From Codonopsis lanceolata (lineage: Eukaryota > Streptophyta > Magnoliopsida > Asterales > Campanulaceae), in the NCBI GenBank assembly GCA_013146195.2, contig CM028377.1, positions 103,197,547 to 103,261,546 on the forward strand: 64,000 nt of DNA, given 5' to 3'. A program made the position numbers and the translations under genes. This document shows positions 46,029 through 58,335 of this stretch, in pieces. The notes under the pieces are model-generated. The model made no database searches. It was not told where the DNA came from and worked only from the letters and a program-made list of their open reading frames with translations. The number at the start of each line of letters is the position of its first letter. The stretch's first letter is position 1.

Positions 46029-49000
46029 TACCTTTGCACAAAGCTTGAGTTTAATTTTTAGTTTGGGCCACGTATTCATACAGGTCAAAAACAATATACA
46101 GTAAATTGGTTGTAATTTTGTGTAGAAAATTTGAAATTGAGATTTGTTTGATGCGTTAAAAACTAGACTTCAAGAGATTTCTAATCATATCTTAAATTTA
46201 AAATTTTGAACTTATAGATCAATCCTGACACGTATTTAAAGTTGACAGAAATTATTTGGACAAAATTGAGCTTTTTGGGCTTTTGGCCTATTTTCCCCTT
46301 TTATATAATTGACGCGAGGATGAGTTCAACACTCATCTTCTCACACTATCTCTCTCTTCTAATCGTGAGGTATTAGTGGTTTTGAAATGTTTTGATCTTC
46401 TACCCTTAATTCATTAACGGAAATTTACCCATTTTTAATTCCGACTCCGCAAGGATGTTGTACGTGTTGATGGCTTCATTTGTACCCCGAATATTTTTTA
46501 TTTTTACCGATATTTTTCGGATGAAGTAAGTTACTAATCCCCTTGTTTGCTTGTATATGTAATAATATGTGCTACAAATGATGTTTATGGGTGTTCAAAC
46601 GTCAAAGCGATGCCCAATCTTTACATTACGATGCCCAAATTTGGATAGACTTCAAATTATCCATTGTGATGCCCAATTTTTAAATTACGATGCCCAAATT
46701 TAGGTGGGGATTTTTGTATTGTGATGCTCAAATTTGAGACAAACTTCAATTGTGTATTACGATGCCCAATTTTTGTATTGTGATGCCCAAATTTGGGCAG
46801 AGGCTTTTTTCATTGCGATGCCAAAATTGGGACATATTTCAATTGTGCATTGTGATGCCCAATTATTTCATTGCGATGCGCAAATTTGGGTAGGGGCTTT
46901 GTCCGCGCGCTTTTTCTTTATTAAAGGTATATTCATCATTTTTTTCTAAAAAGGTGAAAACGAATATCATAGACTTTTTTTGTTATAATTTCATCACAGG
47001 GGATCGGCCCGAATTTCTCCCTTATTTTTGGGGCTAGTATGTATGAGTGTACACCTTTTCCAAAGTTTTTAACCCAAAAAGTCCATAGTTCTTTTTTTTA
47101 ATCGTTATAGACCACTTTTCGAAATATTGTTATGTAAATGTCATCGTCTCCTTCAACAGCTCTGACAACACACTTTGGATTCGAAAATCACCATTGTTAT
47201 GCAACGAAACGGTAATTTTTCATTATGTACAAAACTGTAATAAATCTGTGCTGGATTGAATGATTTTTCAGTAGGATGAAGGTGAAGTAGGAGGGGGAAG
47301 AAGAAGGTTTACGACGGAGAAGATGGAAGAAGAGGGTGGAAGATATGGTCTGGTTCATTATCATTTTGTATCGCGGTGCAAAAAAAAGTCTGATAATATT
47401 TTATGTATCGTGGTTCAAAAGGTACATAAAAGTTGATACTGCGGTGCAACTTGGATTATGTATATGTATCGCGGTTCAAAAATTAATACATCAAGGTACA
47501 TAAAAGTTGGTACCGCAATGTAATTATAATAGACAATTAAACTATTGAACCACAGTGCTAAAATTAATGCAATAAAATTGATGAATCGCAGTGCAATAGA
47601 ACTAGACAATTAAACTATTGAACCGTAGTGCAAAAATTAATGTAATAAAATTGATGAATCACGGTGCAATATGACTAGGCAATTACTATTGATTCGCGAT
47701 GCAAAAATTAATGCAATAAAACAGATGAATCGCGGTTCAATAGTCAATACACCACGATTCATTTATGTAGCGCGCCTCATATTCATTAAGGATATCACTG
47801 TCTTTTCGCGTCAAAAATTGTTTTTTTCCAGTTGAAAAGAAAAAGTACTGAAGTGATTAGAAATTTTGAAAAGTGGAACAACCCGTAATTTTACCTTCAT
47901 TTTATTTGAGTTTGGGCTTGGGCCACCGATTAGTTGGGCCAAGTGGCTTTTAGAAAACAAAACAATAATAATAAAATATGGGTAAATTTAGGCCGGTCCA
48001 CTTTTTCAAGTTTATAACGCCTTTAGTCGCATGTTTTTTTTAACCATAAAAAGATATTTTGTTGGGGCAAAAAGACTATGATACATTTAATGAGCCTGAC
48101 GCGCGCTACAGATCACTCACTCCAATGCATCGCAATTCATTTTTTTTTTCATCTTGATGCATCAATTTTTATTACCTAATCAAATTTTGCATCGCAATGC
48201 AAAAATTGATGCATCGCGATGCAAAATCATTACGAAAACAAACCTTTATCTACCTTCTTTCCAATACACAATCAACAAATGATTCAAATTTATATGCATC
48301 TTTCATGCATCTCAAATCCAAATCGATGCATCACGACTCACAAATAATACAGTGTGATTCAAAATTGATGCATCTAGATTCAAAAATGTCTCAAACAACG
48401 AAAAAAAATTATATTCAGACATTTCATCGAACAGATATGTATAACAACACAACACACAAAAGTAAAAGAGTGAATAACACAAATACAATGATGAAGATGA
48501 ACAAAAAGAAGAAAAAGAAGAAGAAGAACAACAACAACATGATATGAATAAGTAAATTAAAAAGTGAGAAGTTAGAATGATGAAGAAACAGTTATGTAAT
48601 AACTACCGTTCTTCTTCACCACCAAATTCCCTACTCTCGTTCCTCTTCATACATTTTTTGCCTCTTCGGGTAAACGAATTGAACGACAATTGAGAAGAAG
48701 AAGAAGAAGAAGAAGAAATTTACAGCGTTATTTGAATTTGGGTATTATAGAAGTATTTATTTCAAAAATGACTTTTCGCTATTGAAAAAAAAAACGGGAG
48801 AGTGGAGCAAATAAATATTTGGGAAAATGTACTGACCATCAATTTTCTCATAAAATAATGGGAGAAATCGGTCCATTTTTAATATCATCAGTTAATATTT
48901 GTAACTAGAAAAAATCATTTTATGCATCGCAATGCAAGAATTGTACATCGGGATGCATAATTGAAGCACATTCAAACATCGTTATGCAAGATTTTGTGCA

Positions 49001-50157
49001 TCACGATGCAAAATGGAACTTTTTCTTGTTACAAAAAATAACAAGAGAGGGGAGCGGTTAAAAACTTTTAAAAAGAGACTAGCCAACAATTTTCCCTAAA
49101 ATAATTAGGACAATTAAGATGGATCGACACATTTGATAATGTCATTTGGAGCCGACTGATTACTAATATAAAGCTTCGTTTGTTTCACGGAAAATTATTT
49201 CTGGAAAATGTTTTATTCATTTTTCGGTGTTTAGTAACCTTAGGAAAATGTAGTCAATGTAAAAGCTTTTCCGAGTCAACAGAAAATTAAGCAATCTTTT
49301 TTGAAAAATGACTTACATATTCATTTTCCGTAAGTCATATTCCAAATGTTCGAGCACCCCTCTGCCCCCTTCCATAATTACACATATTACATACACGCAC
49401 AATATTTCACTTAACAAATAAATTGTTAAGAAATATAAATGGATTTTATGAACACTATTTATAAATTATAATTTTAATAAATACTTACTATGTTCTAAAT
49501 TAGTGTCAACTATATTATTTAGGGACGTCCCAAACATTGTCTAGTTTTTTAAAACAATTTTTATATCAATTATCAATTTTTTATTTGTATTTGTGAGATT
49601 AAAAAAATATGGACCTTATTGATTTGACATCACTAGTGATAAATTGAGGATTACTAAAGGAAAATTATTTAAAGTTTAACACTACCTTATATTAAATATA
49701 ATATTAATATTAGAATAAACTTTTTCTATTTATTCATATATTGTTTTTCATAATATTTTCCGTATGTTTGTCAAACACCCAAAAATCTTTTTCGACATTT
49801 TTTCAAAAGATTTACCAAACACCTGAGAATATATTTTTTTTTCATTTTCCAGAAATCATGATTTTTTTAAAAAAAATTATAGAAATCATTTTCCGTGAAA
49901 CAATGGACAATGGAGCCTAAGCATAGTTTGTCCTACACAAATTGAGTACCTCGATTAGATCACAATTTAGTTTTTATACTTAGGTTAGAATTGAAGCAAA
50001 ATTAACGCTGAACTATTGATAGATTTTGTTATTCTATTAAGGAGAAAATTGCTAAATAATCTCTCAAGACGTCGAAACAAGGAGGGCAATCACGTGGAAC
50101 CAAAAGTCAACCTATAAATCTTAAATCATCATTTGATTCATTTCTCACGGGACCAAG
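46029..50157. repeat. Tandem segmental duplication, copy C (uninterrupted)
   Basis: Homologous to copy B throughout and preserving the empty Tat insertion site. It holds arrays at 46605-46905, 47350-47770 and 48118-48400, an (AAGAAG)n patch near 48500-48535 and 48690-48715, TGCATCG units at 48920-49010, and the intact MITE at 49174-49918. No coding sequence. Confidence 0.85.
49174..49918. mobile_element. hAT-like MITE, uninterrupted copy
   Basis: Left end CTTCGTTTGTTTCACGGAAA and right end (reverse complement) CTCCATTGTCCATTGTTTCACGGAAA form imperfect inverted repeats around a 745-bp AT-rich body without open frames. I cannot define the target duplication. Confidence 0.45.
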
Positions 50158-50877
50158 TACCTGTATAATAAAGTCATTATATTTTATCTCCGGCAAAGAA
50201 GATACTCCATCAATTTTCAAATTATTTTCCTTTTTAACTTGACATACTGTTTTAAAAAATATAATTGATTATATTATAAATATTAATCAAATGTGAAGTT
50301 TTTTTTAATACTCTCGACTATATGGTTATAATTAAAGTATGTAGAAAATATTAAGGTAACGTAGTAAAAGTAATTTACTAAAAGTGAAAGTTTTGAAAGA
50401 TGATAATTATTTTAGAATAGACGAAAAAGAAAAGAAGGACGATAATTTGAAAACGGAGTGAGTAATTTTTTGGGAACAAAGGAAGAATAACAATGAATCC
50501 CAGTTTGGATCTTTTAATCTTGTGGCAATTATGGGTGTACGTGATTCGATTCAGTTTAGTTTAGGCCAAAATCACAAACCGAACCACTTCAATATGTGTT
50601 CTAAAATTTTCAAATGATTAAAGAAGGCTTGGAACCGAACCGAACCGAACCACTAGGTTTGGTTCAGTTTTGTGGTTTATATATATATTTTTTAAAATCA
50701 ACTTAACAATAACAATAAAAATAATATTTTATTTTGAAATTAACATCAAACATTATAAAATAACCTATTAAAAGAAAATTAGCATGAATAAAATAATACA
50801 AATTTCAAAATAAACACAAACAATGAAAAATAAAAAGGTCCTCTGACAATCTAGATTTGGTTTGGTTTAGGAACTAA

Positions 50878-50881
50878 TATA

Positions 50882-50940
<59 letters not shown>

Positions 50941-50941
50941 G

Positions 50942-50979
<38 letters not shown>

Positions 50980-51008
50980 TGTATATATATGTGTGTGTGT
51001 GTGTGTGT
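50878..51008. repeat. Compound (AT)n(GTAT)n(GT)n microsatellite
   Basis: Long AT run with GTAT interruptions, ending in about nine GT units. Confidence 0.95.
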
Positions 51009-51694
51009 AAAACAAGGGTCTAAACTATGCATATCAAATAATCCAATGACTCATAATAGTTAATAAAAATAAGTAAACAAAAATATATAAGTTTGGCTTT
51101 GTTCGATTAAGTTTAGTTTGATATCAAAAACTGTTAACCAAAACAGCTAGTTTTTCAATTTTTGAAATCATAATCAAATTATATTGGACCAAAACCTAAC
51201 CAAATCGACTGATTTGGTTTTGTTTTATTCGGTTCCGATTTACACACCTACCCGGTTTGAATCTTTTTAATCCCATGGCGAATGCGAACGACGGAAATGG
51301 TAAAAGGAGGAAAATTTGAGCCTTGGTTCAATTGTATGAACCAAGGGTATATCTGGTAGTTTAATCAAAGTTATGTCATGTTTTTTCCAATTTGTAGTAA
51401 GTTAAACTGAAGGGTAAAAAGTCTCATCTTTCTTCAATACAAACAACGGATTAAAGTTTCTTCAATAATATAAAATGTTAACACACGTTTCTTATTTAAT
51501 TATCCATTTAGCATGTGTCCATCTTGACCTTTAGATACAAATAATAGACCTTTTGGGTGATACAAAAATTATATACTCCCCCATTTCTAAAGAAAGAATT
51601 CAATTTTCTTTTTTGAAAGTTATTTATACCATTTTACTATTTATTTTATTCTTATATTAATTGATAAGCATCACTCTCACATATATATACTTAT

Positions 51695-51701
<7 letters not shown>

Positions 51702-51754
<53 letters not shown>
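51702..51754. repeat. (AT)n microsatellite
   Basis: About 26 TA/AT units. Confidence 0.9.
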
Positions 51755-51758
<4 letters not shown>

Positions 51759-52170
51759 TATTATCGTAATATTATAATAGTTTAACTATCTTTTATTAAT
51801 TTGTGTGTTAGATCAAACATGAAACTTTCTAAAAAGCCAAGAAGTGTCTAATCTTCAATCTTCTACTTGAAACGTCTTCGTAGCTGTTCACTTTTATTTC
51901 TTTACGGCCCTACACCTAAAAGTGCACTTATCAAATGATGCAAAAATATCTCAATTTACAAAATATGATTTTACAGGTATTAAATATAAGACAGATGTTC
52001 TTTATCTGATGATTCATGTGTTGTTGAGTTGAGTGACGAGAGTATGAGACAATATTTTTGTTTTTGTTTTTGTTTTTTTTTTTTTTTGGGATGGAGAAAG
52101 TATCTATTGAACTCGTGTTTGGATGTGTAGGTGTATTAATTGTGCGCGCGGAAGAATTTTATGTGCATTT

Positions 52171-53098
52171 TGATAAAACTTCAACAGAAGCACAGATAGA
52201 AGAAAGATAAATTTATTCTTTTATTGATTTCATGTATTGATGAGAGAAAAATTGCACCCTCTGAGAGGAAAGCCTAACAATATAAGTCTGTCAAAACAAA
52301 AAAAGGAATCCTAACGGCTAACAGAACAAAGGAGAACAAATTACAAGATTGACATAAAAGAAACTAACTGCCTACCAAACACAGCCAAATTAATACAACT
52401 TGACACCCGACACCCCTACAGTTTGTGAAAGATAGGAATGACTTATTGATCCTTGTATTTTTCCTTACCTTGATTATTCTTCTTGTCTTTAACATCCCCC
52501 CTCAAGCTGAAAAGGGAGAATAAATTCTTAACTTTCAGATTGGCAAGAAGATCAGAGAATTGACCCTTTGGAAGGGCTTTGGTAAGCAAATCATCTTCTG
52601 AGGCTGAGTACAGAAGTATGGCTGATACTTGTTGTGAATTAACCTGGATTACTGCTATTCTCAAGGACTTCAATGTTCTGTTTTCTCACCCAATTTCTCT
52701 TTTCTGTGACAATAAGTCTGCCCTCTATATTGCTGCAAATCTTGTATTCCATGAAAGGACCAAGCACATTGACATGATAAAACTTCAACAGAAGCACAGA
52801 TAGAAGAAAGAGAAATTTATTCTTTTATTGATTTCATGTATTGATGAGAGAAAAATTGCACCCTCTGAGAGGAAAGCCTAACAATATAAATCTGTCAAAA
52901 CAAAAAAAGGAATCCTAACGGCTAACAGAACAAAGGAGAACAAATTACAAGATTGACATAAAAGAAACTAACTGCCTACCAAACACATCCAAACTAATAC
53001 AACTTGACACCCGACACCCCTACAGTTTGTGAAAGATATGAATGACTTATTGATCCTTGTATTTTTCCTTGCCTTGATTATTCTTCTTGTCTTTAACA
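52171..53098 (-). mobile_element. Internally deleted Copia element, 928 bp, with TSD
   Basis: Two 324-bp direct repeats, 52171-52494 and 52775-53098 (ends TGATAAAACTTC... and ...GTCTTTAACA), are flanked by CATTT on both sides (52166-52170, 53099-53103). The repeats differ by only a handful of bases, so insertion is recent. On the minus strand the left LTR is preceded by a polypurine tract CTTGAGGGGGGA and by the end of Copia pol (LLTKALPKGQFSDLLANLKV ... SLRGDVK). So the element is minus-oriented and keeps only 280 bp of interior. Confidence 0.88.
52579..52774 (+). pseudogene. Copia RNase H fragment, inverted inside the element
   Basis: Plus-strand reading gives SKSSSEAEYRSMADTCCELT, then SLFCDNKSALYIAANLVFHE and RTKHIDM, the canonical end of Copia RNase H. 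The pol C-terminus that should follow it (LLTKALPKGQF) lies on the minus strand at 52494-52600. The RNase H block is thus inverted relative to its own element, with the breakpoint near 52600. Confidence 0.85.
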
Positions 53099-54019
53099 CA
53101 TTTTGATATTAAAATAATTTAGTAACTTACTAATACTTGTAGCAAAAATTAGAAGAGATCAATGGTTGAAAAACTACAAAAACATAGTAAAAAATAAAAT
53201 GAATAATTGCGAGCAAGTACCTTTTACGAGAAATACAACCACTCAAGTACCCTCATTTAAAAAAAAAACCGTAAAAGTCCACTATTATTAATTTTCTTCC
53301 TTGAATGTCTTTCCTCCTCCTGCTGTCCTTCTTTCCCAAATTGTCTTAAAACGGATATAATTATTTATTTAATGGATGCAATAAAAGGAATCCTGACGAA
53401 TGACTTTCATTAATTCCTTATTTCCTTCTACTCCTTCCTGGGGAATCATGACCAAGTTTTTTTCCTTGAAAAAGAAAAATGTCGAGATGAGGGAAGGAAG
53501 AGCAGAAAATGATGAGATTTTGAGTCTCATTGGAAATGAAAGTGACGTAAGATCAGTCATATTGCATCATTTACTTGAGCAATGGAATGGAAAGGAAGAA
53601 AGTGAGTCAACAGAAGACCGTCTCTAATGTCTCTCGTTATTCAGAGTGGCGGCATTTTGAGGGTGAAAACGGAGAAATGTTCAAACATGCTTTGAAGATG
53701 CCCCAAGAACAACAACTATATTCCAGTTTGAAGCCGTCAGTATGTGCTCTGTGCTGAATCCCAGTTGAGAAATATATCAAATGGGTGTTAGTTGTCAGTT
53801 TAAATGTGTTAGTTATCAGTTCTGAAACTTATGCACTAGTATAAATCAAAAAGTTGAGAACTTTTCCATCGGCAGGGCAAATTTTTGATCCCAGATGAAC
53901 CACGGGACCCACAATATGTCAAATCGAAGTTCTCGATGAGATCTGCCAGACAATCTAGGGGTATCCCATGATGTCTTCGTTTTAAGGCCAAAAAACGCCG
54001 TTTTGGGCTTCGGAAGTTT
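53099..54019. other. No supported gene
   Basis: AT-rich sequence. An open stretch at 53400-53627 (MTFINSLFPSTPSWG...) has no recognisable motif. Low support for any gene. Confidence 0.3.
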
Positions 54020-54270
54020 TTGCGATGCCCAATTTTTTACTTCAAAAACATTGCAATACCCAATTTTTGCATTGCGTTGCCTAAATTTGAGCAGAGATTT
54101 TTGCATTGCGATACCCAAATTTGTACAGACTTCAACTGTGCATTGCGATGTCCAATTTTACATTGTGATGCCCAAATTTAAATAGACTTCAATTATGCAT
54201 TGTGATGCTCAAATTTGGACATACTTCAATTATGCATTGTGAAGCCTAAATTTGGGCAGAAGGTTTGTCC
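54020..54270. repeat. Third array of GCGATGCCCAA-type units
   Basis: Units such as CATTGCGATACCCAAATTTG and CATTGTGATGCCCAAATTTA, with ACTTCAATTATG linkers. This is an independent locus from the B/C duplication, preceded by TTTTTGCGATGCCCAATTTT and followed by GGGCGCTTTTTATTCATTAA, the same tail as at 24028 and 46905. Confidence 0.75.
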
Positions 54271-54442
54271 GGGCGCTTTTTATTCATTAAAGGTATTTTT
54301 GTCATTTTCCATAAACATATAGTTTAACGGTTTAAAACAAATATATGAGACTTAGGCAGTTGAAAATTCGACAAAAGGGACCGCCTGATTATCACCCAAA
54401 ATAAAACAATAAAAGTAAAAATAAAAATAAAAAACGAATACC

Positions 54443-54446
<4 letters not shown>

Positions 54447-54483
<37 letters not shown>
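54447..54483. repeat. (AT)n microsatellite
   Basis: About 18 AT units. Confidence 0.9.
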
Positions 54484-54486
<3 letters not shown>

Positions 54487-56235
54487 TAAAAATGAAGTTT
54501 CCCACCAAAAACATGTTACCGAAAATGGAAACTTATATTTATTAATAATAAGTAGATGACATGCATTGGAAACATACACATTGGAAACACAAATCCATTA
54601 CTCTTTTTAAATGTGATAATCTATTAGTTATTTAATTGTTGTCTTAAAAACATACAATTTCTTTTTGTTAGTTATTAATTGTTATCTTAAAAACATGTCA
54701 TTTTTATATATTTAATTAATTTCTTTTCCTTAGCGGTGCAACATTCCTCTCCATTTTTTTCTTCCAACCCAAGCCCCCTACTACAAAAGAAACAATTTAA
54801 ATCACGACGTTGCATTACATACCTTAATTTAGCTTTGCTTCACAACTGTCTCTACTAATCTCCACCACTGCCACCTCTCTCTCACTATATTGACTCTGAG
54901 AATGGCTAGTTTCCCCTAATCTTTATGGAAGAGGCAGAATCTTCATTTCCCATTCCTATCTTCTTTTCCTTTTTTTAAATTCTAATTATCATTATCATCA
55001 CTTTAATTTTTATTGTTATCATTATTTAACTCAGATTACTAGACCAATGGGTCAAGACATAAAATAGTTTATTGTTCATTCAATTTCTGAAACCCTACTT
55101 TGGGCTAAAGCGCAAACAAACAAAGTACTATTGTGACACAACTCGAAATTTCTCATATAACCAAAAATAGACCTAAAAATATATTGAGGTCAACCCAAAA
55201 TAAAATACAACATTAATTGATATAATTAATATATTTTTATTTAAATTTTGGGTATATAACAATATAGGTCATGCGAAAATAATAGTGTTATTGTGTAATT
55301 TATTAAGTGTTTACTTTTCTTTTTTTAATTCAATAGTCTTAATTATGTTTGAGGTTCTGTTAAAAATGTGTCAATCTAACTTAAATTCCTCCTTTATCGG
55401 ATATCACAAACGATATGATATTATACTATTTTTAAAGTAAATTTTAATATTTTTTTTGTATTTATATACTTACAATAATAAATATTCTTTTAGCGAATCA
55501 CCAGTACGGAGTACATGAAACATCAATTTCCATTATTTTATTGTCATTTACAGACCCAGGTATTTTGCCAAGTGTTTGTTCTAGAAATCATGAAAATGTT
55601 TCAAATCTTTTTGTTTATATTATTCTAAACAAGAAAATGCATTGTCTCTTCTTAGTGTAACTTTTTTTTGTGTGTTACATTTTAAAATTTGTATTATTAA
55701 GTTGTATATGTCTATTCATGTCATTTTTTTCTATTTATGATATTAATTATTTAGTATATAATCTCACCTTATGTATTTTTTGCTCTAAGGATTATTAACA
55801 ACTAAAAAATTAAAATTTAAGATAATTATATTTTTAATGCATTGCAAATCATGAAGAATATGTTATACAAAAATTAATATTTATTTTATTGGTTTTTATC
55901 CTAAAAAGTTCATTGTCTCCATCAAATGTCAAGTTACCTTTCAAGTTCCATAAAAGAAAATTTCTATTGTATCGTAAGCAATAACAATTAATAAGAGTCA
56001 ACGTCAATCACTATCGCTTATAAAACTCTTCTTGAAGAAATCAACGGAAGTCATGGATGATAAGCGAACAAATAAAATAATAAATATTGTGTAAAAGAAT
56101 TTTTTTTCAGAATCTACAATGGTTAGTATTACAATTATATATTTATATTTAAACAGTTTCCCTTAATTCATTCGTTTAATATTATTTTTATTCTTCATTT
56201 TGCTTTTGTATAGTTTATTTAAAAAATATATATGT
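54484..56235. other. AT-rich stretch, no gene seen
   Basis: Low-complexity AT-rich sequence without open frames of note. It may be the body of a non-autonomous Helitron whose 3' end follows, but I could not place a 5' TC terminus. Confidence 0.3.
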
Positions 56236-56266
56236 CGTGCGTTTAACGCACGTGTGAAAAAACTAG
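56236..56266 (+). mobile_element. Helitron-like 3' terminus
   Basis: CGTGCG-TTTAA-CGCACG forms a 6-bp-stem hairpin (56236-56252). Ten bases later, CTAG (56263-56266) is followed by T. A short GC-rich hairpin shortly before CTRR is the hallmark of Helitron 3' ends. Confidence 0.6.
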
Positions 56267-57751
56267 TTTAATTCTAAAAATAGACGTTGTATATAAACAT
56301 AATCCACAAGATTATCAGAAACTGACCAACTTGTTATTCTCACTCGTAAAATGAAATTATGAATACATTTCAATTACTATTTCATTAAAAATAAAAATAA
56401 AAATTTACATATAAAAATTTAACATTACTAGTAATCTGAGTATCCCTAAATGCGTATCATTTTTGCAAAAAGAAAAAAAAATGATTTTCCATTTGATGGA
56501 TTGTTCACTTGTAGTGATTATTGTATGAAGATTGAAGACAAGTAGTGTGTATTAAAAAAAGCATTGGCATTTCTTATGTAATATGTTTGTAAAGAGAATT
56601 AAAGAAAATAAATTTGTTTTGAGGGGTGATTTTGTATAGTGAAAATTAAGGAGACAGTAAGTCTTCTATAAAACCGTCTTATAAATTTTAATTTGTAAGA
56701 CGAAGCTCTTAAAATTTATAAGACGGAGCTATTTTTTATCACAGCTCATCAACCACCAACACATTGTGGGTTGGGAAAGAAGGATCCGTTTTAAAAAAAT
56801 TTGTAAAATCGTCTTACATAAGTTTTTAACTTAAGGAAATAAAGGGTACGTGTTACCGAGTGGGTGACGAAAGGTTGGAGAGCCAAAGGGGTTGGAGAAT
56901 ATTTAAATATGTATAAATATTGTTTATAAGTAAACCACACTACCTTAATACTTGTGATATACTTTATCCGTTTCAAACAAAGGCTCGCTTGATGCAGCGT
57001 TTTAAAAACGCAACGTTTTTAAAATACAATGTTTTTAAAACGTTTTTTTTTTTTTCTTGTAAATACGTTTGAGAAATTATTTCAAAACATTATTTTCATA
57101 AACAGAGTAGTTGTAAACGTAACATATTCTTAAAACGCTCGTTTTAAAACGCTGTACATTTTTAAAATGTTGTGTTTAAAAACGCTGCATTAAAACACTT
57201 TTAAAAAAAACCACATTATTTTTTGCCAGCTTTTTGGTTAAAACGCTCCACCAAATAAGCACAAAAAGTCCATCATATTATTCTGGGATATTTTAATTTA
57301 AGAGTCTATTTTAATAAAAAAAATTATGTTTATCATCTTCATAACATTTCAACTTTACAATCATATTTGCTAGTAATATACTCCCTCTGTTATGGGTAAA
57401 GAGTCCACTATTCTATTTTGAGATGTTTCACTTAAAAAGTCATCTTTCAAAAATTAAGGCAAAAAAATATCATTTTATTACCGATTAAATAATTATTTGG
57501 TCCCTGAAATATCCCAAAACTCTGCGTTTCATCCCATTATTTTTTTTAATGCGTTTGGTCCCTCAATTCGATTTTTTTAGTCAAAATGTTCAAACTATAG
57601 GGAGTTAATGTGCCAATTGAAAAAGGTTTGTTTAGACAAAATTGGTCACTTGTTTCGATTTTGGAATTCAAATCATTTCGAAACAGGGGAGACTCCCTCC
57701 CTTGCTCACTCCATCACTCAATTCTCTCTCTTCACTCCCATAATCGCAGAC
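56267..57751. other. AT-rich spacer with MITE-like sequence
   Basis: 56995-57200 is rich in GCGTTTTAAAAACG-type inverted motifs. TACTCCCTCTGT at about 57378 resembles the end of Stowaway/mariner MITEs. A pyrimidine-rich leader CACTCAATTCTCTCTCTTCA precedes the FHA fragment. No gene seen. Confidence 0.35.
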
Positions 57752-58090
57752 ATGGAAAAAGGCTTAACCTTGAAGCTAATTATGGGACAAAGGTCCGAGA
57801 AAGGGAGAAACCCTAAAGTTCAGATCTGGATCCGTCATTCAAATAGCCTAGGTCGTTTCGTGGCAACACAATCACCATCAAAGACAGTGGTATCTCCTCC
57901 ACGCACCTCTCCATCCAATTCGATTCCAATATCGTTAATTGGACCCTTTTAGATCTCGACTCCTCTAATGGAACACTTCTCAATGTCGTCAAGCGCATTC
58001 CTTCGAACCTATGGCTATTAATGATGGAGACACGATCAAGATTGTAAAGTATACTTCGATTTTCGTCAAAATTGAAACAGGGGAAGTGAG
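57752..58090 (+). pseudogene. FHA-domain gene fragment (frameshifted)
   Basis: Starts MEKGLTLKLIMGQRSEKGRN at 57752. After about residue 36 the frame shifts by one, and the FHA core is read on: RGNTITIKDSGISSTHLSIQ, then WTLLDLDSSNGTLLN. It shifts again near 57998-58006, then PMAINDGDTIKI and FVKIETGE. GR-GNT, SS-HL and DSSNGT are the conserved phosphothreonine-binding loops of FHA domains. The frameshift near 57860 looks like a single lost base in GGTCGTTTCGTGG. The rest of a typical FHA protein is missing. A CACTA element begins about 245 bp downstream. It could be the 5' exon of a decayed host gene or a captured fragment. Confidence 0.75.
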
Positions 58091-58335
58091 TCGGTTAAGG
58101 TGAAACCCCAGGCGGAGCGGTATAGGTGGAGAATCGGATAATGTGGCAGTTTGTTGTAAGTGATTCCAATCACTGTGGTGGTGGGAGTGAGTTAGGGTTA
58201 GAAGCTGGTCGAGAAGGTGGTGTTTGATCGGTGGCGAGGCTCGACCGGCTCTATGGAGAAAAATGAGAGCAAATTGGGTTCCCTTGGTGATGGTAGATGG
58301 AGGGGGAGGTCGGCGATGGAGCAGGCTCGATGAGA

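Larger units (their letters stand above)
50158..52170. other. AT-rich old repeats and microsatellites, no gene
   Basis: Contents: an AT-rich MITE-like piece at about 50165-50462 (similar to 31440-31690); a stretch matching copy A to about 50875; (AT)n/(GT)n at 50878-51008; a TACTCCC-start MITE-like piece from about 51576; and (AT)n at 51702-51754. No open frame with recognisable motifs. Confidence 0.5.

Noticed and set aside
57608..57952. Reading the FHA region as a single 114-codon protein
   Set aside because: The second half of that frame is out of phase; the FHA core is in the next frame, so the last ~35 codons of that frame are spurious.
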